Origin: an uncultured Planctomycetaceae bacterium
GTDB lineage: Bacteria; Planctomycetota; Planctomycetia; Pirellulales; Thermoguttaceae
Direction of reading: 5' to 3'
Length of the DNA: 45,725 nucleotides
Assembly: GCA_946408825.1 (NCBI GenBank)
Contig: CAMJTU010000033.1
Coordinates: forward strand, 1-45,725
Positions 16,501 through 24,933 of this stretch are shown here, piece by piece. Each line of letters starts with the position of its first letter. Position 1 is the stretch's first letter. Below the pieces are notes generated by a model. It ran no database searches, was not told where the DNA came from, and was given only the letters and a program-made list of their open reading frames with translations. Both the position numbers and the translations under genes were made by a program.

Positions 16501-19500
16501 CACGAACGAAGACGTCACGCCGATCTACGAGCTGCATAACTACGACTGCGTCGACGTCGACAGCTACATTAAGTTCTTCCTCGCGGTCGCGCAGAAGGAA
16601 AAGGCGACCGACGAACAGCTTATGCGTCTCAACGCCGTTCTGGAAACGCTTCTTTCTCCTCTCCGTAACAACGGCAACGACGTCAGCTACGTGAACTACG
16701 GTCAGACCGTATACGGCGATAACGTGACCTCGACGTCGACTTCGACGACGGGCGGAACCACGACCGATTCCGCGACGACCGTCGCGGCCTCCGTCATCAC
16801 GGACGCGTCTGTGATTTCCGGCGTCGTCAGCGGATACCGCAACGGCTCGAACGCGTGCTTCTACGTTGCGCTTCCGGCGTATTACGTCTCGAGCGCGTCC
16901 GTCGCGCTCCATATCGGACGCAAGACCGACAGCGATTCCGACGAGACGAACGCGGAGACTGCGGAAGCCGTCACGCTCGACCTCGGAACCTATTACGATT
17001 CGACGTACGGTTACATTTCCGACGTCGACGGAATGGTCGCGGGCGTTCAAGCGGCGCTCAACGGTCTGGCGATTTGTGGCGAGGATACGAACAGCTTCGT
17101 CGTGCGCCTCGTTACCGCCGACGAAATCGACTTCTATCGCGACACCTATGGCGAAATCGGACTCAATACGGACGACTTCACCTATACTTACTCCTACACG
17201 GAAGACGGCACGACGTACACCGGCACGCGCACGATTTCCGGGTTCGTCGCGCTCCAGATCACGGCGCAGAACTCGCTGCACGACACGCCGCTGTATATTA
17301 ACTACGACTTCGCCAATTCGTCGATGAAGCTTTTGAATCAGGCGGTGGAAGGCGTCGATTACAGGGGCTATCAGAGCTTCTTCGTCGAGCGTTACGGTTC
17401 GACCGGATATTTCCAGACGAACGCGAAATCCGCCGAGACCTCTAACGGCGACGTCGTCGTCGTTTGGGCGATGGAAGGAAATTCCAGCGCGGTTCAGCGT
17501 TCCGACGTCTATCCGAGCGTCGGCAACACGCTGGACACGACGTATACGCACATCTACATGCGTCCGTTCTCCGAATCGACCGACACCGCCGGTCCGATCG
17601 TTACGAACCTCTCGACGCCGGACGGCACGAAGGTCGACGACGGCGACACGATTACGTCCGCCGTTAAGGACATGGTCGTCGCGTTCGACGAGAACATGAT
17701 CACGATGGGCGACGGAACGAGCGCCTACAACAACATCCACGCGGTTGACAATCCCGCGAACTGGACGCTCCTGCGCGACGGCGTCGAAGTCACCGGCGCG
17801 ATCGAGAGCGTGACCTTTGGAATGAACGCGTCGTCGCAACTTGCGCGCGACACGGTCAACGAGAACGGCGACCCCGTCGAGTCGATCACGACCGGCGATC
17901 TCGCCTACGGCACGAACCGCTGGGAAGCGGTCGTCCACTTCGCGGACGGCTATGAGCTTACCGACGGCAACTACACGCTCGTCTGCAGCGCGATCACGCA
18001 AGACACGTCCCGCAACGGTCTTTACGCGCAAGGCTACGCCGCCGACGGCAGCGCGGCCGGCTACGACGGTCGCGACTGGGAATGCACGTTCAACGTCGTC
18101 CCGCTCAACGAAGCGCAAGCCTTTGAATACAGCGACACGTTCCATTCAGATTCGTATATCCCCGTGACGCGCATCCACGGCGACGATTCCGCCGGCGATC
18201 CGATCGAAGAAGCGGAAGTTTCGGGCGAAACGCTGCGTCAGGTCACGCGCTCTTCGATTCTCGACGAGTCGAGCGACTACGGACCGAACACGGCGAACGC
18301 GGTCGCGTGCAACTCCAACGGCGATTACGTCGTCGTCTGGGTCGAGTCGGAAGGCTCGATCGAGAGCGGCTCGATTACGAAGACGGTCTACGCGCGTACA
18401 TACCGCGCCCTGTACATCACGAACGCGGAAGGCGTTCGCGAACAGGTGATCGACATGGATTCCGCGACCGGCGATCCGATTAAAGTCTATCAAGACACGA
18501 ACGTTTACGACAAGACGGGCAAACTCGTGAGCGGAACCGACCCGCGTCAAGCGTCGGTCGCGATGGCGGACACGGGCGCGTTCTGCGTCGTTTGGGACAT
18601 GTACACGACGGGAACCGGCGAAGACGGGAGCCGCGACGTCTACATGGCGAAGTACGCGTTTAACGGCGGTCAGATGGCGATTAACGGCAATTCGACGGAG
18701 CCGGTTCGCGCCAATATCGAGACGGATAACGACCAGCAGTACGCGTCGGTCGCGATGGATTCCGACGGCGATATCGTCGTCGTTTGGGAAAGCTACGGTC
18801 AGGACGGCAGCGGCTGGGGAATTTACGGTCGTCGATTCGTCACGAGCGGTCTTTCCTACGGTTACGCGAACACGATCCAGACGATCCAGATTCTCGACGC
18901 CATCAACGTCGAAGGCGATTCGTTGAAGATTTCCGGAACGGCGGGCGACAAGAACTACTCCGTGACGGTTCCGCTCAGCGTCGAAATGAAGACGAACGCG
19001 AAGAACATCGAAACCGCGCTTATTGCCGCCGGATTCAAAGCGAGCGACATAACGGTCGCGTTGAGCGCGACGGACACGATTTCGATCGAGTTCCGCGGGC
19101 AGTATACCGCGCAGTATATCGACATGATGGAATGCACGCCGAGCCGTTCCGACCTGCGCGTGAACGTCGCGATGCGTCAGACCGGATCGGAAGGAACCGA
19201 GTTTGCCGTCAACCAGACGACCGACAACAACCAGCGTTTCGCGTCGATCGGCATGCAGGCGGACGGAACGTTCGTCGTCTCGTGGACCTCGTGGGGACAG
19301 GATCTCGACGCGAATACGGAGTCGAACATCTACGCGCGTCGCTTCGCGTCGAACCACGTCGTTTCCTCGACGGTCGGCACGCTCGAAAATCAGACGGTCG
19401 CCGCCGAGACGGGCAAGGTTATCACGACCGACCCGATCGAACTGAACGAAGTCTATCCGGGACAGGGTTACGATTCGGTCTGCCTTATCACGGTCGGCGC

Positions 19501-22500
19501 CGATTCGGTCAACGGCGGAACGTCTTCTTCGACGGATCAGAACGCTGCGGCGACAGAAATCTCCTCGGGAACGGGTTCGCTCTTGACCGACCGCTTCCAC
19601 GTCTTGACGGCGGCGCACGTCGTCTGCGACGAGAACGGCGTCCCGATCGATCTGACCGACACGCCGATCTACTGCACCTTTGAAACGGCGAACGGAACGT
19701 ACACGATTCCGGTCGCGTCGATTTCGGTTCACCCGACGTACGCGGGCGAACCCTCCGACAACCAAGTCGACCTCGCGGTCTTGACGCTTGCGATGGCGGC
19801 TCCGTCGTCCTTGAAGGGGTACGAGCTGTATACCGGCTCTGCGGAACTTGGTCAGACGATTACGTTCGTCGGCTACGGGCTCGCGGGCGACGTCAACGAT
19901 ACGGAAGAAGAGATCGCGTTGCGCATGGCGGGCACGAAGCACCAGGGTCAGAACGTTTACGAGCTTACCGGCGCGAGCTTCGATTACGCGGGCAACCCGA
20001 ACACGTTGATTTACGACTTCGACGACGGGACGTACGCGAACGACTACTTGGGCAACTACTACGGCGTTCGCAACCTCGGTCTCGGGCTTCAGGAAGCGAT
20101 TACGGCGCCGGGCGACTCTGGTTCTCCGTCCTTCATCAACGGTCAGATCGCGGGCGTTTGCTCCTACGGTTCCGACTTCGACGGCGACGATTCGTTCGGA
20201 CCGGGCAACTATCAGGTCGACGTTCGCGTTTCGTCCTACGTCGACTGGATTAACTCCGTCATTCTCAGCGGGCTTGGCGACGAGTTCTTGGTCAACACGG
20301 ACTGGAGCGTCGTCGAAGACGCGACGGCAGACGGCGACGTCGTCGTGACGGGCGACTTCTGGCAACAGGGCAACCAGATATGGTCGAGCGTCTCGATGGG
20401 CGGCGAAGGCGAGTTCGTCATCACGTGGACCGGCTACAACCAGGACGGCAACGGCGACGCGCAGACGGGCGCTTCGAACTACGGTCTTGGCGGCGTCTTC
20501 ATGCGCGCGTTCATTACGGACGAAGCGACGATTTCCTCCGATACGGACGGCGACGAAGACACGGTCTCGAGCATCGTCGGGTCGAAGGTCTTCCAGGTCA
20601 ACGAGTACACAGCGAACGATCAGATTCATTCGCAGGTCGCCATGTCGACGAACGGTCAGTTTGTCGTGACCTACGAAAGCTATCAGGATCCGTCGAGCGA
20701 CGAGAAGTCCGACCTTGCAGACAACTACGGAATCTTCGCGCGTCGCTATACGCTCGAGAGAACGGTTACCACGGTCTATGAATCGACGTCCACGACGACC
20801 GGCAACAACAGCACGTCCTCTACGACGACGACGGTCTCTTACGTGACGAACTACGATATCGTCGAGAACGGCGAAGGGTTCCGCGTCACGAAGCTGAACT
20901 ACCTCAACGAGGAAGAGGACGGCGATCAACTCGGCGGCGCGGTCGCGGTTGACGCGAACGGCGACATGGTCTTCGTCTGGTCCGACCTTTCGCACCCGAT
21001 GGAGAATATCGAGTCGATCGTCTGCATGCGCGCCATCGCGCTTCCGGAAGACACGACGCCTCCGTACGTCACGCGCACCAACGCGGTCTATACGGACTCC
21101 GAAGGCGAAGTCAGCCAGGTTTCGCTCTACTCCAACAGCGTGACGTTTGCGTCCGGACACGGACCGACCTCGCTCGTCTACGCTTTCAGCGAGTATATGT
21201 TCACGGCTCAGATGAACGAAGACGTCAAAAACGACACGTTCGAGCCCGACAAGATGTACGACGAGGTCTATAGCTACCTCGACGACAAGAACCTCGAGAA
21301 TCGAAACGTCAAGAGCGTCATCGACTACAACGACTGGACCTTGACCCTCAACGGCAAGGACGTCACGTCGACGTACGTCTATGACGTCCTTTACGGCTAC
21401 AACGCCTCGACGCAGGTTGAAGATTATCTCCGCGCTCAGGGGCTGACCCCGGAAGAGATCGCGGAACTCAACTTCACGACGGTCGCCGATCCGACGTACC
21501 GCACGGACACTTACGAACTCGTTATCCTCTTCAAGAACGAGCTTCCGGACGGCACCTACGTCATGACGCTCTCCGATCGCGTGACCGACGCGAGCGGTAA
21601 GAACCGTCTCGACGGCGATTACGACGGACTGTCTGGCGGATCATACTCCGTGACGTTCAACATCGGGGTCGCGTCGGTCGGCGTCGACGAGTACGTTCCG
21701 ACGCAGGATCAAGAGGCGTTCACCGGCGCCTACGGCGGCGAAGGTCGTCCGGTCGTCGTTTCCAACTCGAACGGCTTCATCATTGTGACGGAGCAGCAGG
21801 TTCTCTACGAGCTTGGAACGTCTTCGAGTTCCGGCGGCGGGAATAACAATAACAACAACAACAATAATAACAACAATAACAACCTGTCGAGCGACGCCAC
21901 TTACGGGTACTATGAAACGGTCGTGATCGACGGCACGGTCTATCGCATCCAGTCTGACATTGTCATGCACAAGTTCAACGCCGACGGCAGCTCCGACGGC
22001 GTCGAAGTGCGCGTCAATCCGTACTCGGAGGGCAACCAGCTCCGTCCCGACATAGCGCTTACCGAAAGCGGCAGTTACGTCGTCGCGTGGATCGGCGAAA
22101 GCTCCGAGGCGCTCAACGGCGTCTGCGCGAGGTTCTATCCTGGCGGACAGACGCAGAAGGAGCAGGTTCAGATCGCCGGCACCAAGGGCATGCGCTGCTG
22201 GGACGTCGACGTCGTGATCAACGAAGCGACGGGACTCGTTCTCATCACGTGGGTCCAAGGTTCGAAGAACGGCGACACGCAGGCGGACGAACTTTACGGA
22301 CGCTTCTACGACCTCAACGGCAACGCGAAGGGCTCGGCGTTCAAGATTCAGGCGCAGATCGAGGGATACTCCGTGCATGAGTTTGACGTCGCGACGAATT
22401 ACGTCGACGGTCAGATTCAGTACGTCTGCGTCTGGGAAATGTTCAACACGCAGACGCGCACCTACGACATTTACCAGAAGGTCATCTCCGCGACGAGCTA

Positions 22501-24697
22501 CAGCGGAAGCTATTACGCCGTCGCGACCGGACCGGCGACGGTCGTGAACCAGACGAAGATTTACGGTCAGTACGATCCGCAGATCGCGTCGAACCAGGAT
22601 ACCGGCGAGTTCTACATCGTCTGGGTCTCCGACCAGAATCCGGCGACCGGCGCCGACATTTACTGCCGTCGTTTCGATCGTTACGGAAACCCCATGTCCT
22701 TCATGGGCACGACCGACGAATCCCTCGTCAACTGCTACGTCAAGCACGTCCAAGGCGCGCCCGACGTCGCGTGCAATAACGACGGCGTCGTGATCGTCTG
22801 GGAATCCTTCGACGATGAAGAGTACAACTACAACCCGACCCCGGACGTCAAGACCGACCTCCACGACTACGGCGTCGCATGCCGCGTCTTCAACTACGAA
22901 GGCATGCCCGTGTACATCATGGGCACGGTCTACGAGACGATCAACACGGGAATCGAGACGATCGAAGTCGCCGTCGAGAAAGAGCCGGGCACGGTTCTGA
23001 AGCTCGACGAAGGCGAGTTCGTGATCAACACGACGACGACGGGCGACCAGTGGGCGCCTTCCGTCGCGGTCTTCGACTGGACTCCTGGTCCGAACGGACT
23101 CAAGGTTCCGCGCTTCGTCGTCGCTTGGGCCGGACCGAACGAGAACGCCGGCGAAGAGATTGAAGACGAAACGAATACGAACAACAGCGGAAACAACAAT
23201 AATAACAATAACAATAACAACAATAACACGAACGCGACCGAAGACACGTCGTATCTCGGACCGTATCGAGTCTTCTTCAAGTACGTCTCGAACGGCGTCG
23301 ACGCTTCGACCGATTCGAGCATAACGATTAACGGCTCGAGCTACAAGAACTACGAGACGACGAACGGCGCAGTCTACAACGACCGCGCGCTCTCGGCAAG
23401 CTCGACGCGCTACGGAGTCGACGAGTCGACGTCCGCTGCGGGCGGGTTCTTCCGTCCGATCGGCACGGTCGCCGAACTTCCCGCCGCTAACGGCGCAACG
23501 GTCGCGACGAACGACTCCGACGGAATCTTCCGTATCGCGGGAACCGACGGCGACGACGCCTTTGTCGTCTCGACGAACGCGAACGGCAAACTCTCCGTGA
23601 CGCTTAACGGCGACAAGGTCGCGATTCCCGCCGGGACGACGACGGTTCTCGTCGACGGCGGCAAGGGCGCCGACTCGATCGTGTACACGGGTTCCGCGAG
23701 CGAAGACGTCGAAGTCGCAGCGGGCAAGGTTGCGTTCCGCGCGGCGCAGAATCTGATCGCGACCGACGTTGAGAACGTCGCGGCGACGGGCGCGCTCGGC
23801 GCGGTTGCGGTTAGCGCGAAGACGAACGGCGACGCGGTCGCGGTCGCTCCGAACGCCGCGACCTTTACGGCGAACGGCTTTGTCTTCACAGCCGACGGCT
23901 TCGCGAAGGTCGTCGCGGACGGCTCGGGCAAGGCCTCGATCGTGCTGAGCGGCTCCGACGGCGACGACGCGTTGATCGTCGACGGCGCGAGCGTCGAGTA
24001 TGTCGGCGCGGGCTTCGACTTTACGGCGGCGAACTTCGCGGTTGTTCGCGCGATGGCGGGCGACGGCGACGACTCTGTCAAGTTGAACGGCGTGAAGACG
24101 CTCAGCGCGACGGACGGCGCGATCGTCGCTTCGACGGCGAACGGCGCGTTTGCTGCGGTCGGGTTTGAATCTGCGGAAGTCGCGGGCGCGGCGGCCGCGA
24201 AGGCGAACCTGTTCGGCACAAAGGGCGCGGACTCCTATATCGCGGACGGGACCGGCGCGACGACGACCTTCTCGTCTGGCGCGACGCTTAAGACGACGGG
24301 CTTCGCGGACACGACGTTCGACGGACGCGGCGGCGCGGACGTCGCGACGCTCGGCGCAGTCGCGGGCGAGAATAAGTTCGAAGGTTGGGAGAACGCCGCC
24401 GTTCTGACGAGCGCGAACGCGACGACGAAGCTCAACGGCTTCTCGAACGTCAAAGTTCAGGGCATGGACGACGAGACGATTAAGTCGAACCTTTCCGCGA
24501 CGCTGCATAATACGGCGCGCGACAACGCGTTCGCGGCGTTTGGCGACACGGCGACGTTCGACGTCGACGGCGACAACATGTTCCTGATCGTCGCCGCCGA
24601 TCAGGTTCAACTCAAGCGCGATTATAACGCGGTCGATAATTTCGAGATCGCCGACGATCTTGACTTCGACCTGTCCGCCGTCGATTGGGACCTTTGA
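13514..24697 (+). CDS. Giant LEPR-XLL-type surface/secreted protein with embedded trypsin-like protease
   Basis: A 3,727-residue protein; ATG at 13514 with AGGCGG 6 bp upstream. The N-terminus has no ordinary signal peptide. Instead LEERQMLSL at 41-49 matches the LEPR-XLL signature of large exported planctomycete proteins. About 18 copies of a repeat with a hydrophobic VVVW-type strand (for example GDIVVVWESYGQD) recur along the chain, often followed by a YxRRF element, and suggest beta-propeller or sandwich blades. Two bacterial Ig-like regions lie at about 1358-1525 and 2513-2720. Between them, at about 2005-2250, sits a trypsin-like domain with TAAHV (His2035), VDLAVL (Asp2086) and GDSGSP (Ser2202). 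Asn tracts lie at 2777-2790 and 3227-3238. The C-terminal 390 residues carry Gly/Asp repeats (GGKGADSIV, GSDGDDALIV) resembling RTX calcium motifs. It probably forms a surface fibre or enzyme; the substrate is unknown. Confidence 0.85.
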   Translation: MSFSRKNKVWGFAESLLSHVGKKDGDRARAQKMKKLFVDQLEERQMLSLTVATTENLLVNTSWQDIRGDVAVDSNNAGDVVVAWTAADRLNNPDYDSTDPTSNMYLVDANGAYIEDLNVYARYLTDEVQIITIPEELVPGATLDGGGKVQSGSFELIYNAYETQRFSIFTSNFAQADPDVYSTTNSQSVFYLGLYAEGELTWILYRYDSSLLPSDNAANLQEAIRNIPGKEYQDVVVSAYSETDFDVTFFGENWAGYDLTDIRVSNDYYSDVTKLIDKISELSFDVTELEGCTVFQKLVLTDLFGANYATTIANMIKTSGRKSVIKTLQSARDALTDNLTSGVVSTVDEVMSITSYNAKGQKTGIVVDADPYKTAQNIQKAFDSANYAAKLYAPITRGYEYNEKTHRFEYTSAPTSAYSSDESYGSMQAPIPGLEVLVEPVAGTTNQFRVTFTGVSGLIDQDPLFVSAATYSTKVSKSYVYTDVVVQNPKTGLYEYTGTGDYDVNKSTVTVKQSSEVFRVNSVEIADFVLDEDGDVMTDRYGEMYINGTGRTDQSKPDVALSADGSFVVVWQNENPDALDTYNRTDVYARRFKTQGYLPTVDEAGYDANYTVKFYDNGSEDGSVGIDTPSGFVYDPYALNAASSVGVQCVAPVADEFIVNASLNGQQIDPSISANLDGAFIVSWTYIAQDNSYFGGVYGRQFNNEAESLTGDITFASSQVSSNYYGPSYTAMSDGGFAVVMWNYGSDLYLSALEPGSDVFIIDADQIASNAYGSSVDFDYNERFAVAYTVESDSDAAGTTKLPQTDVYTTIYRINEVENAEDENAFDYAATTTTTTTNNNTGTNTNSSTTSNTGDNTNAATGTTGLFVGVREKSTKYTAESILGATLVNPIVVADQGNPSVSVDADGDVFIAYQGFGMDIHSVPNDYLSNPALMYSTDYDDLYIQLKWSDFEDNNLVYENKQFIRGQKYSYESKNEDLIYYIKLALGWGYDSYGDFTNEDVTPIYELHNYDCVDVDSYIKFFLAVAQKEKATDEQLMRLNAVLETLLSPLRNNGNDVSYVNYGQTVYGDNVTSTSTSTTGGTTTDSATTVAASVITDASVISGVVSGYRNGSNACFYVALPAYYVSSASVALHIGRKTDSDSDETNAETAEAVTLDLGTYYDSTYGYISDVDGMVAGVQAALNGLAICGEDTNSFVVRLVTADEIDFYRDTYGEIGLNTDDFTYTYSYTEDGTTYTGTRTISGFVALQITAQNSLHDTPLYINYDFANSSMKLLNQAVEGVDYRGYQSFFVERYGSTGYFQTNAKSAETSNGDVVVVWAMEGNSSAVQRSDVYPSVGNTLDTTYTHIYMRPFSESTDTAGPIVTNLSTPDGTKVDDGDTITSAVKDMVVAFDENMITMGDGTSAYNNIHAVDNPANWTLLRDGVEVTGAIESVTFGMNASSQLARDTVNENGDPVESITTGDLAYGTNRWEAVVHFADGYELTDGNYTLVCSAITQDTSRNGLYAQGYAADGSAAGYDGRDWECTFNVVPLNEAQAFEYSDTFHSDSYIPVTRIHGDDSAGDPIEEAEVSGETLRQVTRSSILDESSDYGPNTANAVACNSNGDYVVVWVESEGSIESGSITKTVYARTYRALYITNAEGVREQVIDMDSATGDPIKVYQDTNVYDKTGKLVSGTDPRQASVAMADTGAFCVVWDMYTTGTGEDGSRDVYMAKYAFNGGQMAINGNSTEPVRANIETDNDQQYASVAMDSDGDIVVVWESYGQDGSGWGIYGRRFVTSGLSYGYANTIQTIQILDAINVEGDSLKISGTAGDKNYSVTVPLSVEMKTNAKNIETALIAAGFKASDITVALSATDTISIEFRGQYTAQYIDMMECTPSRSDLRVNVAMRQTGSEGTEFAVNQTTDNNQRFASIGMQADGTFVVSWTSWGQDLDANTESNIYARRFASNHVVSSTVGTLENQTVAAETGKVITTDPIELNEVYPGQGYDSVCLITVGADSVNGGTSSSTDQNAAATEISSGTGSLLTDRFHVLTAAHVVCDENGVPIDLTDTPIYCTFETANGTYTIPVASISVHPTYAGEPSDNQVDLAVLTLAMAAPSSLKGYELYTGSAELGQTITFVGYGLAGDVNDTEEEIALRMAGTKHQGQNVYELTGASFDYAGNPNTLIYDFDDGTYANDYLGNYYGVRNLGLGLQEAITAPGDSGSPSFINGQIAGVCSYGSDFDGDDSFGPGNYQVDVRVSSYVDWINSVILSGLGDEFLVNTDWSVVEDATADGDVVVTGDFWQQGNQIWSSVSMGGEGEFVITWTGYNQDGNGDAQTGASNYGLGGVFMRAFITDEATISSDTDGDEDTVSSIVGSKVFQVNEYTANDQIHSQVAMSTNGQFVVTYESYQDPSSDEKSDLADNYGIFARRYTLERTVTTVYESTSTTTGNNSTSSTTTTVSYVTNYDIVENGEGFRVTKLNYLNEEEDGDQLGGAVAVDANGDMVFVWSDLSHPMENIESIVCMRAIALPEDTTPPYVTRTNAVYTDSEGEVSQVSLYSNSVTFASGHGPTSLVYAFSEYMFTAQMNEDVKNDTFEPDKMYDEVYSYLDDKNLENRNVKSVIDYNDWTLTLNGKDVTSTYVYDVLYGYNASTQVEDYLRAQGLTPEEIAELNFTTVADPTYRTDTYELVILFKNELPDGTYVMTLSDRVTDASGKNRLDGDYDGLSGGSYSVTFNIGVASVGVDEYVPTQDQEAFTGAYGGEGRPVVVSNSNGFIIVTEQQVLYELGTSSSSGGGNNNNNNNNNNNNNNLSSDATYGYYETVVIDGTVYRIQSDIVMHKFNADGSSDGVEVRVNPYSEGNQLRPDIALTESGSYVVAWIGESSEALNGVCARFYPGGQTQKEQVQIAGTKGMRCWDVDVVINEATGLVLITWVQGSKNGDTQADELYGRFYDLNGNAKGSAFKIQAQIEGYSVHEFDVATNYVDGQIQYVCVWEMFNTQTRTYDIYQKVISATSYSGSYYAVATGPATVVNQTKIYGQYDPQIASNQDTGEFYIVWVSDQNPATGADIYCRRFDRYGNPMSFMGTTDESLVNCYVKHVQGAPDVACNNDGVVIVWESFDDEEYNYNPTPDVKTDLHDYGVACRVFNYEGMPVYIMGTVYETINTGIETIEVAVEKEPGTVLKLDEGEFVINTTTTGDQWAPSVAVFDWTPGPNGLKVPRFVVAWAGPNENAGEEIEDETNTNNSGNNNNNNNNNNNNTNATEDTSYLGPYRVFFKYVSNGVDASTDSSITINGSSYKNYETTNGAVYNDRALSASSTRYGVDESTSAAGGFFRPIGTVAELPAANGATVATNDSDGIFRIAGTDGDDAFVVSTNANGKLSVTLNGDKVAIPAGTTTVLVDGGKGADSIVYTGSASEDVEVAAGKVAFRAAQNLIATDVENVAATGALGAVAVSAKTNGDAVAVAPNAATFTANGFVFTADGFAKVVADGSGKASIVLSGSDGDDALIVDGASVEYVGAGFDFTAANFAVVRAMAGDGDDSVKLNGVKTLSATDGAIVASTANGAFAAVGFESAEVAGAAAAKANLFGTKGADSYIADGTGATTTFSSGATLKTTGFADTTFDGRGGADVATLGAVAGENKFEGWENAAVLTSANATTKLNGFSNVKVQGMDDETIKSNLSATLHNTARDNAFAAFGDTATFDVDGDNMFLIVAADQVQLKRDYNAVDNFEIADDLDFDLSAVDWDL
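21842..21883 (+). repeat. AAY trinucleotide tract (14 Asn codons)
   Basis: An uninterrupted run of AAC/AAT codons in the giant gene, encoding 14 Asn as a flexible linker between the second Ig-like region and the next repeat block. Both Asn codons are mixed, so it is not a pure microsatellite, but slippage in threes could change its length without shifting frame. Confidence 0.9.
23192..23227 (+). repeat. AAY trinucleotide tract (12 Asn codons)
   Basis: A second uninterrupted Asn run in the giant gene, flanked by Thr/Asn/Ser-rich residues. It separates the last VVAW repeat from the C-terminal zone. A related Thr/Asn-rich linker without a pure Asn run lies near 16003-16100. Confidence 0.9.
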
Positions 24698-24758
24698 TCG
24701 ACGATGAAAACGGCGCGACGGGGTTCGTTCCCGTCGCGTTCTGAAGAATGTGAAACGT

Positions 24759-24793
24759 AAAAGGGCGCCGTCTTCCAGACGACGTCCTTTTTT
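24759..24793 (+). terminator. Rho-independent terminator of the giant gene
   Basis: AAAAGGGCGCCGTCT (24759-24773) pairs with AGACGACGTCCTTTT (24777-24791) across a 3-nt loop with one mismatch and one G-T pair, followed by a T run. It lies 62 bp after the stop codon. Confidence 0.8.
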
Positions 24794-24828
24794 CGTCGGC
24801 GGGATCGAAGCCGTGTTTCTTTCACGTC

Positions 24829-24857
24829 TTGACCATAACCGTTAAAGTCGGTAGAAT
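24829..24857 (+). promoter_or_regulatory. Sigma70-type promoter of secA
   Basis: TTGACC at 24829-24834, a 17-bp spacer and TAGAAT at 24852-24857, about 76 bp upstream of the secA ATG and just after the giant gene's terminator. Confidence 0.7.
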
Positions 24858-24933
24858 GTCGGAGATTCACTCTGTTTTAACGACGGAACGAGTCGAGAAA
24901 CGTTAAACCATCAGAAATCAAAGCGGACTACTT

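Noticed and set aside
13781..24610. Long open frames antisense to the giant gene (about 1454, 1004 and 989 codons)
   Set aside because: They arise from the GCG/GAC/ACG codon bias that leaves the complementary frame without stops. They are Arg/Val/Asp-rich, have no recognisable domain or ribosome site, and the sense frame is far better supported.
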